Shown here: piece after piece, positions 6,595-13,604 of the stretch | How positions within the stretch are numbered: the first letter of the stretch is position 1 | How the letters are laid out: every line of letters begins with the position of its first letter | DNA from: VBDM01 sp035637655 | GTDB taxonomy: Bacteria > Pseudomonadota > Gammaproteobacteria > Burkholderiales > SG8-39 | Reading direction: 5' to 3' | DNA: 24,452 nt | Assembly (NCBI GenBank): GCA_035637655.1 | Contig: DASPWT010000069.1 | Location: 1 to 24,452 of the forward strand | Made by a program: the position numbers and the translations under genes | The notes under the pieces: generated by a model | The model's input: only the letters and a program-made list of their open reading frames with translations | Databases searched by the model: none | What the model was told of the DNA's origin: nothing

Positions 6595-7134
6595 ATGGCT
6601 CGCCTACAAGACTACTACCGCAAGGACGTGGTGCCCGATCTGATGAAGAAGTTCGGGTACAAGACCTCGATGCAGGTGCCGCGCATCAAGAAGATCACGC
6701 TCAATATGGGTGTGGGCGAGACGACGACCGACAAGAAAATCCTGGACAACGCCGTCGCCGACCTCACCAAGATCGCTGGCCAGAAACCCGTGGTCACCAA
6801 GGCCAAGAAGTCGATCGCGACGTTCAAGGTCCGCAAGGGGTTTCCGGTCGGGTGCATGGTGACCTTGCGCGGCAAGCGCATGTACGAGTTCCTGGACCGT
6901 CTGGTCACCGTGGCGATCCCGCGTATCCGTGACTTCCGCGGCATCTCGAGCCGCGCATTCGACGGCCGCGGCAACTACAGCCTCGGCGTCAAGGAGCAGA
7001 TCATCTTTCCGGAAATCGAATACGACAAGATCGACACCCTGCGGGGGCTCAACATCAGCATCACCACGACCGCGAAAACCGACGACGAGGCGCGGGCGCT
7101 GCTCGCCGCCTTCCGCTTTCCGTTCAAGACCTGA
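6595..7134 (+). CDS. rplE: 50S ribosomal protein L5
   Basis: L5 binds 5S rRNA in the central protuberance and contacts the P-site tRNA. The ATG at 6595 gives 179 residues, exactly the E. coli length, beginning MARLQDYYRKDVVPDLMKKF. Family blocks are VPRIKKITLNMGVGE, AGQKPVVTKAKKSIATFKVR, GMISSR-like RGISSRAFDGRGNYSLGVKE and ITTTAKTDDEARALLAAF. The frame is open ten codons further upstream to a TTG at 6565, which sits behind GAGGA. The SD for 6595 is weak. The family length strongly favours 6595, but an N-terminally extended form cannot be ruled out from sequence alone. Confidence 0.96.
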   Translation: MARLQDYYRKDVVPDLMKKFGYKTSMQVPRIKKITLNMGVGETTTDKKILDNAVADLTKIAGQKPVVTKAKKSIATFKVRKGFPVGCMVTLRGKRMYEFLDRLVTVAIPRIRDFRGISSRAFDGRGNYSLGVKEQIIFPEIEYDKIDTLRGLNISITTTAKTDDEARALLAAFRFPFKT

Positions 7135-7144
7135 AGGATCGCTC

Positions 7145-7450
7145 ATGGCCAAACTCGCCCTGATCAACCGCGACAAAAAACGCCGCAAGACGGTCGCCAA
7201 GTTCGCCGCCAGACGCGCGGCGCTGCTCGCAATCATCAACGACGCCAGACGCTCCGACGAAGAGCGCCAGGAGGCGCGCGAGAAGCAGCAGCAGCTGCCG
7301 AGGAACGCCTCGCCGGTGCGGCTCCGGAACCGTTGCAGCCTGACCGGCCGGCCGCGCGGAGTGTTTCGCAAGTTCGGGCTCGGGCGCAACAAGCTGCGCG
7401 AAATCGCGCTGCGCGGGGAGATCCCGGGCCTGATCAAGGCGAGCTGGTAG
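7145..7450 (+). CDS. rpsN: 30S ribosomal protein S14 (zinc-free long form)
   Basis: S14 is a late-assembly protein of the 30S head. The 101-residue product starts MAKLALINRDKKRRKTVAKF and ends with PRGVFRKFGLGRNKLREIAL and IPGLIKASW. It matches the long form found in E. coli, also 101 residues. It lacks the C-X2-C...C-X2-C zinc ribbon of the short S14 type; only one Cys (in RNRCSLTGRP) is present. It starts 10 bases after rplE with an AAGGATCG SD and ends 11 bases before rpsH. This is the only S14 gene in the window. Confidence 0.98.
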   Translation: MAKLALINRDKKRRKTVAKFAARRAALLAIINDARRSDEERQEAREKQQQLPRNASPVRLRNRCSLTGRPRGVFRKFGLGRNKLREIALRGEIPGLIKASW

Positions 7451-7461
7451 GAGGTTTCCGC

Positions 7462-7857
7462 ATGAGCATGACCGATCCCATTGCCGACATGCTGACCCGC
7501 ATCCGCAACGCCCAGATGGTCGGAAAGACCGCGGTCGGCGTTCCGTCCTCCAAGCTGAAGATTTCCATCGCCCAGGTGCTGAAGGACGAGGGGTACATCG
7601 ACGGCTTTACCGTCCGCGAAAAGGAAGGCAAACCGGAGCTCGAGATCGGGCTCAAGTACTACGCGGACAGGCCCGTGATCGAGAAAATCGAGCGCGTGTC
7701 CACCCCGGGATTGCGCGTCTACAAGGGGCGCGACGAGCTGCCCCGCATCATGAACGGGCTCGGCGTCGCCATCGTCTCCACCTCCAAGGGCGTCATGACC
7801 GATCGCAAGGCGCGCGCCACCGGCCTCGGCGGCGAAGTGCTCTGCATCGTCGCCTAG
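7462..7857 (+). CDS. rpsH: 30S ribosomal protein S8
   Basis: S8 binds helix 21 of 16S rRNA and in E. coli represses the spc operon. The ATG at 7462 gives 131 residues beginning MSMTDPIADMLTRIRNAQ, the form typical of betaproteobacteria. AGGAGG at 7449-7454 lies 7 bases upstream, making this a strong start. Conserved parts are KTAVGVPSSKLKISIAQVL, KYYADRPVIEKIERVSTPGL and the C-terminal GVAIVSTSKGVMTDRKAR with GGEVLCIVA. Length equals the family norm (130 in E. coli). Confidence 0.98.
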   Translation: MSMTDPIADMLTRIRNAQMVGKTAVGVPSSKLKISIAQVLKDEGYIDGFTVREKEGKPELEIGLKYYADRPVIEKIERVSTPGLRVYKGRDELPRIMNGLGVAIVSTSKGVMTDRKARATGLGGEVLCIVA

Positions 7858-7866
7858 GAATCGGCC

Positions 7867-8400
7867 ATGTCGCGGATCGCAAAATTTCCCGTAACCCTGC
7901 CCAAGGGCGTCGAGGCGACGCTTGCGGCCGAAGCCCTCTCCATCAAGGGGCCGCTCGGAACGCTGTCGCAGCGCCTGCGCAGCGACGTCAGCATCGAGAA
8001 GGACGGCGACAAGCTGGTATTCAAGGCCCTCGAGGATTCGGACGAGGCGAACGCCATGTCGGGAACGCTGCGGGCGCTCGCCGCCAACATGGTGCTCGGA
8101 GTGACCAAGGGTTTCGAGAAGCGCCTGACGCTGGTCGGGGTCGGCTATCGCGCGCAGGCGCAAGGGGACAAGCTGAACCTCACGCTGGGTTTTTCGCATC
8201 CCGTGGTGCATCCGATGCCCAAAGGGGTGAAGGTCGAGACTCCCTCGCAAACCGAAATCGTGATCAAGGGATTGGACAAGCAGCAAGTTGGACAAGTCGC
8301 GGCCGAGGTGCGTGCCTACCGCTCGCCCGAGCCTTACAAGGGCAAGGGCGTGCGCTACTCCAACGAGCGGGTGATCTTGAAGGAAACGAAGAAGAAGTAG
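7867..8400 (+). CDS. rplF: 50S ribosomal protein L6
   Basis: L6 stabilises the sarcin-ricin loop region and the factor-binding site. The 177-residue product equals the E. coli length. It begins MSRIAKFPVTLPKGVEATLA and has the two repeated L6 folds. The second holds KRLTLVGVGYRAQAQGDKLN, NLTLGFSHPVVHPMPKGVKV and the signature KGLDKQQVGQVAAEVRAYRS, followed by PEPYKGKGVRYSNERV. The start is preceded by TAGGAATCGGCC, with the rpsH stop 9 bases upstream. There is no low-complexity extension. Confidence 0.98.
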   Translation: MSRIAKFPVTLPKGVEATLAAEALSIKGPLGTLSQRLRSDVSIEKDGDKLVFKALEDSDEANAMSGTLRALAANMVLGVTKGFEKRLTLVGVGYRAQAQGDKLNLTLGFSHPVVHPMPKGVKVETPSQTEIVIKGLDKQQVGQVAAEVRAYRSPEPYKGKGVRYSNERVILKETKKK

Positions 8401-8409
8401 GGAACCGCG

Positions 8410-8763
8410 ATGATCGACAAAAATGCGGCAAGGCTTCGGCGGGCTTCGCAGACGCGCCGAAAAATCCATGAATTGGCGAAGGTGCGGCTGGCCGTGCATC
8501 GAACCAACACGCATATCTACGCGCAGCTGAGCGCGGTGGATGGCAAAGTGCTGACCTCCGCCTCCACCCTGGAGAAGGAAGTGCGCGCCAAAGTCTCGAA
8601 CGGCGGCAACAAAGCGGCAGCGGTGGCGGTAGGCAAGCGCATCGCCGAGAAAGCGAAGAGTTTGGGCATCCAGGCGGTCGCGTTCGACCGCTCCGGCTAC
8701 AAGTACCACGGCAGGGTCAAAGCGCTGGCGGACGCCGCGCGAGAGGCCGGCCTCAAGTTCTAG
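8410..8763 (+). CDS. rplR: 50S ribosomal protein L18
   Basis: L18 binds 5S rRNA together with L5 and L25 in the central protuberance. The 117-residue product has the E. coli length. It begins with a basic N-terminus, MIDKNAARLRRASQTRRKIH, followed by VRLAVHRTNTHIYAQLSAVD and AVAVGKRIAEKAKSLGIQAV. It ends FDRSGYKYHGRVKALADAAR and EAGLKF, all characteristic. A TAGGGAACC SD precedes the ATG. It is followed by a 66-base gap before rpsE, one of the longer gaps in the spc cluster, in which I see no promoter or terminator. Confidence 0.98.
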   Translation: MIDKNAARLRRASQTRRKIHELAKVRLAVHRTNTHIYAQLSAVDGKVLTSASTLEKEVRAKVSNGGNKAAAVAVGKRIAEKAKSLGIQAVAFDRSGYKYHGRVKALADAAREAGLKF

Positions 8764-8829
8764 ACTGGCGACGAATAGGGGCCTCCCTCCTGAAGTCCCG
8801 ATTTAGGCGAGCACTCTAAAGGAATCACG

Positions 8830-9351
8830 ATGGCAAGAATGCAACCCAGAATGCACGGCGGCGAACAGCGCACGGACGGCCTGAAGGAGAAGATGGTTTC
8901 CGTGAACCGCGTCACCAAGGTGGTTAAGGGCGGACGCATCCTCGGCTTTGCCGCGCTCACCGTGGTCGGTGACGGCGATGGTGCAGTGGGCATGGGCAAA
9001 GGCAAGGCGCGCGAAGTGCCGGTGGCGGTTCAAAAAGCTTTGGAAGAGGCGCGCCGCAAGATGTTTCGGGTGTCTCTGAAGAACGGAACGCTGCAGCACG
9101 CCGTGATCGGCAAACACGGCTCCTCGAAAGTGATCATGCAACCGGCCTCCGAAGGGACGGGCATCATCGCTGGTGGCCCCATGCGCGCGGTGTTCGAAGT
9201 GATGGGCGTGACCAACGTACTGGCGAAGTGCATCGGCTCGACCAATCCCTACAACGTGGTTCGGGCGACGCTCGACGGCTTGAAGAGGATGAATACTCCG
9301 GCGCAGATCGCGGCCAAACGCGGCAAGTCGATCGAGGAAATCACCAGCTGA
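8830..9351 (+). CDS. rpsE: 30S ribosomal protein S5
   Basis: S5 takes part in decoding fidelity and mRNA unwinding with S3 and S4. The 173-residue product begins MARMQPRMHGGEQRTDGLKE. The S5 N-terminal dsRBD-like domain follows: MVSVNRVTKVVKGGRILGFA, then ALTVVGDGDGAVGMGKGKAR. The C-terminal domain contains HGSSKVIMQPASEGTGIIAG, PMRAVFEVMGVTNVLAKCIG and STNPYNVVRATLDGL. AAAGGAATCACG precedes the ATG. E. coli S5 is 167 residues. The few extra residues are at the N-terminus, as in other betaproteobacteria. Confidence 0.98.
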   Translation: MARMQPRMHGGEQRTDGLKEKMVSVNRVTKVVKGGRILGFAALTVVGDGDGAVGMGKGKAREVPVAVQKALEEARRKMFRVSLKNGTLQHAVIGKHGSSKVIMQPASEGTGIIAGGPMRAVFEVMGVTNVLAKCIGSTNPYNVVRATLDGLKRMNTPAQIAAKRGKSIEEITS

Positions 9352-9364
9352 GGGAAGGATGCAT

Positions 9365-9547
9365 ATGGCCGACAAGAAAATCCGCGTGACGCTCCTCAAA
9401 AGCACCAACGGCTGCAGGAAGGAGCATCGCGCCACGGTGCGCGGCCTGGGGCTGCGGCGGTTGCGTCAAACCGTGGAGCTCAAGGACACGCCGCAAGTGC
9501 GCGGCATGATCAACAGCGTAACTTATCTGGTGCGCGTCGAGGGATAA
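9365..9547 (+). CDS. rpmD: 50S ribosomal protein L30
   Basis: L30 is a small 50S protein near 5S rRNA. The ATG at 9365 gives 60 residues, MADKKIRVTLLKSTNGCRKE, then HRATVRGLGLRRLRQTVELK and DTPQVRGMINSVTYLVRVEG, the entire conserved family sequence. An upstream in-frame ATG at 9359 (MHMADKK) is too close to the AGG at 9356-9358 to be the better start, whereas 9365 has a 6-base spacer. The gene ends with TAA directly abutting the rplO ATG, with no intergenic base. E. coli L30 is 59 residues. Confidence 0.97.
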   Translation: MADKKIRVTLLKSTNGCRKEHRATVRGLGLRRLRQTVELKDTPQVRGMINSVTYLVRVEG

Positions 9548-10228
9548 ATGGAACTCAATACGCTGAAACCCGCTCCTGGCTCGAAGCACGTGCGCAAGCG
9601 CGTTGCCCGCGGCATCGGGTCGGGGACGGGCAAAACAGGCGGGCGCGGGCACAAGGGCCAGAGGGCACGTTCCGGGGGCTTTCACAAAGTGGGCTTCGAG
9701 GGCGGGCAGATGCCGCTGCAGCGCAGGCTGCCCAAGCGCGGCTTCAACTCGCCGACCCGGGAAGATACCGCCGAAGTGCTGCTATCGGATCTCGAGAGCG
9801 TCAAGGCCGAGAAAATCGACCTCGCCGTGTTGAAGGAAGCGGGCGTCGTTCCGGGATCAGCCAAGAGAGCCAAAGTGATCGTCTCCGGCAAGCTCACGCG
9901 CAAAGTGACGCTTGTCGGTGTCGCGGTGAGCAAGGGCGCGCGCGCCGCAATCGAAACGGCGGGCGGCAGCACCGATGCGCCCATTGCTCAACCCAAGGCG
10001 AAACGCGAGCCAAAGGCCGTACCGGCGCCACCGCCGCAGGCCGAAGCTCAATCGGGCAAGGGGGAAGGGAGACCCGAAAAGCGTGCAGCCGGCGCGAAGG
10101 CAACGAACGACTCCGAAGGCGAACGCGGCGCTAAAGGCAAGGGCGAAGGGAAAGACAAACGCGAGGGGAAAGACGGCGGCAAAGCCACTCGGCCTGGGCC
10201 GGAAGGCAAGAAGGGCGGCAAAGCGTAG
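9548..10228 (+). CDS. rplO: 50S ribosomal protein L15 with an ~85-residue Lys/Gly/Glu-rich tail
   Basis: L15 is a late-assembly 50S protein that threads through 23S rRNA. The core has MELNTLKPAPGSKHVRKRVA, the glycine-rich GIGSGTGKTGGRGHKGQRAR, RSGGFHKVGFEGGQMPLQRR and the C-terminal fold ending GARAAIETAGG at residue 140. That is within a few residues of the end of E. coli L15 (144). The product is 226 residues. The excess is a tail that begins with Pro/Ala/Lys, then becomes strongly charged (Lys, Gly, Glu, Arg, Asp) with KGEGK- and GKDGGK-like repeats. The TAG is followed at once by the secY ATG, so the SD for secY lies inside the tail sequence and secY translation may depend on L15 termination. 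Confidence 0.96.
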   Translation: MELNTLKPAPGSKHVRKRVARGIGSGTGKTGGRGHKGQRARSGGFHKVGFEGGQMPLQRRLPKRGFNSPTREDTAEVLLSDLESVKAEKIDLAVLKEAGVVPGSAKRAKVIVSGKLTRKVTLVGVAVSKGARAAIETAGGSTDAPIAQPKAKREPKAVPAPPPQAEAQSGKGEGRPEKRAAGAKATNDSEGERGAKGKGEGKDKREGKDGGKATRPGPEGKKGGKA

Positions 10229-11605
10229 ATGGCGATCCCGACCCCGCAGCTCGGCAGGACCGGGAAGTTCGGCGATCTGAAGAAGCGCCTGACGTTTCTG
10301 CTTTTGGCATTGGTCGTTTTCCGCATCGGCGCGCACATCCCGGTGCCGGGCATCGATCCGATCCGGCTTGCCGAGCTGTTCCAGTCGCAGCAGGGCGGGA
10401 TTCTCGGCCTGTTCAATATGTTCTCGGGCGGAGCACTTTCGCGCTTCACCATCTTCGCGCTCGGGATCATGCCCTATATCTCGGCCTCGATCATCATGCA
10501 GCTCATGACCGCGGTGTCCCCGCAGCTGGAGCAGCTCAGAAAAGAAGGCCAGGCGGGCCAGCGCAAGATCACCCAGTACACGCGCTACGGGACGGTATTT
10601 CTAGCGCTTTTCCAGGCGACCGGCATCTCGATCGCGCTCGAGTCGCAGCCCGGACTGGTGATCGACCCGGGACTGATGTTTCGCTTCACCACCGTCGTCA
10701 CGCTGGTGACCGGCACCATGTTCCTGATGTGGCTAGGCGAGCAGGTGACCGAGCGTGGCTTGGGCAACGGCATCTCGATCATCATCTTCGCCGGCATCGC
10801 CGCGGGATTGCCGAACGCAGTCGCCGGCATGCTCGAGCTGGTCCGCACCGGCGCCATGTTTCCGCTTACGGCGCTCGCGATTACAATCGCTGTCGCATTG
10901 GTGACCTGGGCCGTCTGTTTCGTCGAGCGCGGTCAGAGAAAGATCCTGGTCAACTACGCCAAACGCCAGATCGGCAACAAGGTCTACGGCGGACAGGCCT
11001 CGCACCTGCCCTTCAAGCTCAACATGTCGGGCGTCATACCGCCGATCTTCGCCTCATCGATCATCCTCTTCCCCGCGACCATTGCCGGCTGGTTTACAAG
11101 CGGTGTCGCAGGCAGCAACACCTGGGAACTGCTGTCGAAGGGACAGATCGGGGCGGCATTCAGCCTGATGATCAGGGACCTCGCATCCACGCTGACGCCG
11201 GGCCAGCCCGTGTACGTCATGCTCTATGCAAGCGCGATCGTGTTCTTCTGCTTTTTCTACACGGCGCTGCAATACAACCCCAAGGAGACGGCGGACAATC
11301 TGAAGAAGTCGGGCGCCTTCGTTCCCGGAATCCGGCCCGGCGAGCAGACGGCGAAATACCTCGAGAAGATCCTCTTGAGACTGACCTTGGCAGGTGCCAT
11401 CTACGTAACCCTGGTTTGCCTGCTGCCCGAGTTCCTGATCCTGCGGTGGAACGTGCCGTTCTACTTCGGCGGCACCTCGCTCCTCATCATCGTTGTGGTG
11501 ACCATGGACTTCATGGCGCAGGTGCAGGCCTACATCATGACGCACCAGTACGAGAGCTTGCTCAAAAAGGGAGGGTTCAGAGGGGGATTCCCGACGGCCC
11601 GGTGA
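10229..11605 (+). CDS. secY: Sec translocon channel subunit SecY
   Basis: SecY forms the protein-conducting channel of the inner membrane with SecE and SecG. The 458-residue product has ten predicted hydrophobic segments. The first is LLLALVVFRIGAHIPVPGID, followed by the plug region ILGLFNMFSGGALSRF and FALGIMPYISASIIMQLM. The cytosolic loops that bind SecA and the ribosome are visible as VERGQRKILVNYAKRQIG and, near the end, DFMAQVQAYIMTHQYESLLK. The C-terminus GGFRGGFPTAR is short and normal. E. coli SecY is 443 residues. It abuts rplO with zero spacing and is followed by a 70-base gap before infA. Confidence 0.98.
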   Translation: MAIPTPQLGRTGKFGDLKKRLTFLLLALVVFRIGAHIPVPGIDPIRLAELFQSQQGGILGLFNMFSGGALSRFTIFALGIMPYISASIIMQLMTAVSPQLEQLRKEGQAGQRKITQYTRYGTVFLALFQATGISIALESQPGLVIDPGLMFRFTTVVTLVTGTMFLMWLGEQVTERGLGNGISIIIFAGIAAGLPNAVAGMLELVRTGAMFPLTALAITIAVALVTWAVCFVERGQRKILVNYAKRQIGNKVYGGQASHLPFKLNMSGVIPPIFASSIILFPATIAGWFTSGVAGSNTWELLSKGQIGAAFSLMIRDLASTLTPGQPVYVMLYASAIVFFCFFYTALQYNPKETADNLKKSGAFVPGIRPGEQTAKYLEKILLRLTLAGAIYVTLVCLLPEFLILRWNVPFYFGGTSLLIIVVVTMDFMAQVQAYIMTHQYESLLKKGGFRGGFPTAR

Positions 11606-11675
11606 CGAGTAGGGAACAAGGGGGCACGACGCTTTGAGATCCCCCATTTCAGAGGGAAGAACAGCAATAGCGAAC

Positions 11676-11894
11676 ATGGCGAAAGAAGACGTGATCCAGA
11701 TGCAGGGAGAGATCATGGAAACCCTGCCCAACGCGACCTTCCGCGTCAAGCTGGAAAACGGGCACGTTATCCTGGGACACATCTCCGGGAAGATGCGCAT
11801 GCACTACATCCGGATTCTCCCCGGAGACAAGGTGACGGTCGAGTTGACCCCCTACGACCTGACTCGCGGACGCATCATATTCCGCGCGAAGTGA
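11676..11894 (+). CDS. infA: Translation initiation factor IF-1
   Basis: IF-1 binds the 30S A site during initiation. The ATG at 11676 gives 72 residues, exactly the E. coli length, beginning MAKEDVIQMQGEIMETLPNA. It is a single S1/OB domain with TFRVKLENGHVILGHISGKM, RMHYIRILPGDKVTVELTPY and DLTRGRIIFRAK, essentially the family consensus. The frame is open upstream to 11634, but that would add residues unknown in the family. The SD for 11676 is weak: an AGAGGGAAG is about 17 bases upstream. It lies between secY and rpmJ, as usual in proteobacteria. Confidence 0.98.
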   Translation: MAKEDVIQMQGEIMETLPNATFRVKLENGHVILGHISGKMRMHYIRILPGDKVTVELTPYDLTRGRIIFRAK

Positions 11895-11915
11895 ATCGAT
11901 CGAAAGGAAACACGC

Positions 11916-12029
11916 ATGAAAGTACTTGCCTCGGTGAAAAAGATTTGCCGCAACTGCAAGATCGTGCGCCGCAGGGGGGTGGTGCGCGTCATCTGCAAGG
12001 ATCCCCGCCACAAGCAGAGGCAGGGGTAG
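11916..12029 (+). CDS. rpmJ: 50S ribosomal protein L36 (zinc-binding form)
   Basis: L36 is the smallest 50S protein and binds 23S rRNA near the L7/L12 stalk base. The product has 37 residues: MKVLASVKKICRNCKIVRRR, then GVVRVICKDPRHKQRQG. Cys11, Cys14, Cys27 and His32 form the C-X2-C-X12-C-X4-H zinc site of the C+ type. GAAAGGAAACACGC precedes the ATG and gives a good SD. It ends the spc cluster, 74 bases before rpsM. It is too short to be found by length-based gene calling but is unmistakable. Confidence 0.97.
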   Translation: MKVLASVKKICRNCKIVRRRGVVRVICKDPRHKQRQG

Positions 12030-12037
12030 CAAATCGG

Positions 12038-12066
12038 TAGTTAACGGACGGATTTCACGTTATAAT
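12038..12066 (+). promoter_or_regulatory. Probable promoter for the alpha cluster (rpsM-rplQ)
   Basis: A perfect TATAAT lies at 12061-12066 in the 74-base gap between rpmJ and rpsM. The best -35 at 17-base spacing is TAGTTA (12038-12043), only 3 of 6 matches to TTGACA. Transcription would start near 12073, about 30 bases before rpsM. The -10 is convincing but the -35 is weak, so strength is uncertain. Confidence 0.45.
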
Positions 12067-12103
12067 TTCCGGTTTCCTTTTTGGCGAATAAACGGAGCAG
12101 GGT

Positions 12104-12487
12104 ATGGCCCGCATAGCGGGAGTCAACATTGCGAATCACCAACATGCCGAGATCGCGCTGCAGGCGATCTTTGGCGTCGGTCGCTCGCGCGCGCAGGCGA
12201 TCTGCGTCGCAGCCAAGGTTAATAAACATTCGAAAATCAAGGACTTGTCAGAGTCTGACATGGAGCGTCTGCGCGAGCAGGTCGCGCGATTCACCGTCGA
12301 GGGCGACCTGCGTCGCGAGGTATCGATGAATATCAAGCGGCTGATGGACCTCGGCTGCTATCGCGGCACCCGTCATCGCAAGGGACTGCCGGTTCGCGGC
12401 CAGCGTACCCGAACCAACGCGCGCACGCGGAAGGGTCCGCGCAAAGCCGCGGTCAAGATTACCGCTGCGGCCCCGAAGGCCGGCTGA
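12104..12487 (+). CDS. rpsM: 30S ribosomal protein S13
   Basis: S13 sits in the 30S head, forms bridges B1a and B1b, and its C-terminal tail touches the P-site tRNA. The 127-residue product begins MARIAGVNIANHQHAEIALQ and contains the helix-hairpin-helix IFGVGRSRAQAICVAAKVN. The basic stretch CYRGTRHRKGLPVRGQRTRT and NARTRKGPRK follows. E. coli S13 (118 residues) ends three or four residues after this point. Here another 13 residues follow (AAVKITAAAPKAG), a short Ala/Lys/Pro tail. The SD is GGAG about 10 bases upstream. Confidence 0.98.
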   Translation: MARIAGVNIANHQHAEIALQAIFGVGRSRAQAICVAAKVNKHSKIKDLSESDMERLREQVARFTVEGDLRREVSMNIKRLMDLGCYRGTRHRKGLPVRGQRTRTNARTRKGPRKAAVKITAAAPKAG

Positions 12488-12506
12488 GCAAGCGAGGATC
12501 CCGTAC

Positions 12507-12914
12507 ATGGCAAAACCGCCTGTCGCACCGACCGCTGCAGCACGCGTTCGCAAGAAGGTGAAAAAAAACGTGGCCGAAGGTATCGCCCATATTCACGCCT
12601 CGTTTAACAACACCATCGTCACTATTACCGATCGCCAAGGCAACGCCTTGGCGTGGGCGACCTCAGGCGCCGCGGGCTTCAAGGGCTCGAGGAAATCTAC
12701 GCCCTTCGCCGCCCAAGTTGCGGCCGAGCAAGCCGGCCGCGCGGCACAAGAGTGCGGCGTAAAGAATCTCGAGGTGCGCATCAAGGGGCCCGGCCCCGGA
12801 CGAGAATCGGCTGTGCGCGCTCTCAATGCCCTGGGTCTCAAGATCAGCAGCATCGCGGATGTGACGCCCGTGCCCCACAATGGTTGCAGGCCGCCGAAAA
12901 GACGGCGCATATAG
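12507..12914 (+). CDS. rpsK: 30S ribosomal protein S11
   Basis: S11 forms part of the 30S platform and the E-site mRNA path. The 135-residue product contains NVAEGIAHIHASFNNTIVTI, DRQGNALAWATSGAAGFKGS, RKSTPFAAQVAAEQAGRAAQ, KNLEVRIKGPGPGRESAVRA and the C-terminal VTPVPHNGCRPPKRRRI. The Asn in PHNGC corresponds to the site of isoaspartate formation known in E. coli S11. It is about six residues longer than E. coli S11 (129), with the excess in the N-terminal AKPPVAPTAAARV segment. GCGAGGATCCCGTAC precedes the ATG. Confidence 0.98.
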   Translation: MAKPPVAPTAAARVRKKVKKNVAEGIAHIHASFNNTIVTITDRQGNALAWATSGAAGFKGSRKSTPFAAQVAAEQAGRAAQECGVKNLEVRIKGPGPGRESAVRALNALGLKISSIADVTPVPHNGCRPPKRRRI

Positions 12915-12924
12915 AGGAATACGC

Positions 12925-13554
12925 ATGGCCCGAGATCTGGATGCGAAGTGCCGCCAGTGCCGCCGCGAGGGGGAGAAGCTCTTCCTCAAGGGCGAGAAAT
13001 GCTTTACCGACAAATGCGCGATCGAGCGCCGCAGCTATGCGCCGGGACAGCACGGCCAGAAAAGCGGGGGCCGCATGTCCGACTTCGGCAAGCAGCTGCG
13101 GGAGAAGCAGAAGCTGCGCCGCATATACGGGCTGCTCGAGCGCCAGTTCCGCAAGACCTATGCAGAGGCCTCGCGCAGCAAAGGGGTGACGGGCGAGCGT
13201 CTTCTGCAGCTGCTGGAGTCGCGTCTGGATACCGTTTCGTACCGCATGGGGTTCGGTTCGAGCCGCACCGAGGCGCGCCAGATCGTGCGCCATAACGGCA
13301 TCCTCGTAAACGGCAAGCGCGTCAACATGCCGTCCTACCAGGTGCGGCCGGGCGACACGGTCGAAGTCGTGGCGAAGGCGAAGGAGCAGCTTCGCGTCAA
13401 GGGCGCGGTCGCTGCCGCCGAAACGCGCGGCTTCCCGGAATGGATCGAGGTCAACGCAAAGGAAATGAAGGGCACGTTCAAGGCGCTTCCGGCACGTTCC
13501 GATCTGCCTTCCACGATCAACGAAAGTCTGGTGGTCGAACTGTATTCGAAATAA
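12925..13554 (+). CDS. rpsD: 30S ribosomal protein S4 (four-cysteine, zinc-type N-terminus)
   Basis: S4 is a primary 16S-binding protein at the mRNA entry and, in E. coli, represses the alpha operon. The ATG at 12925 behind AGAGGAA gives 209 residues. The N-terminus has Cys9, Cys12, Cys26 and Cys31 (C-X2-C-X13-C-X4-C), in MARDLDAKCRQCRREGEKLF and KGEKCFTDKCAIERR. This is the arrangement of zinc-binding S4 proteins such as that of Thermus, whereas E. coli S4 lacks it. The S4 RNA-binding domain follows: LLESRLDTVSYRMGFGSSRT, IVRHNGILVNGKRVNMPSYQ, VRPGDTVEV. The C-terminus NESLVVELYSK is standard. Confidence 0.98.
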   Translation: MARDLDAKCRQCRREGEKLFLKGEKCFTDKCAIERRSYAPGQHGQKSGGRMSDFGKQLREKQKLRRIYGLLERQFRKTYAEASRSKGVTGERLLQLLESRLDTVSYRMGFGSSRTEARQIVRHNGILVNGKRVNMPSYQVRPGDTVEVVAKAKEQLRVKGAVAAAETRGFPEWIEVNAKEMKGTFKALPARSDLPSTINESLVVELYSK

Positions 13555-13604
13555 CGCTGCGCCCGAAGTATCCGGCGCAAGTCCTATCGTATCGAGGGTC
13601 TTAC

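Noticed and set aside
6604..8709. Another long minus-strand frame opposite rplE to rplR
   Set aside because: Same reason: it mirrors the codon bias of the five conserved genes on the plus strand and has no recognisable domain.
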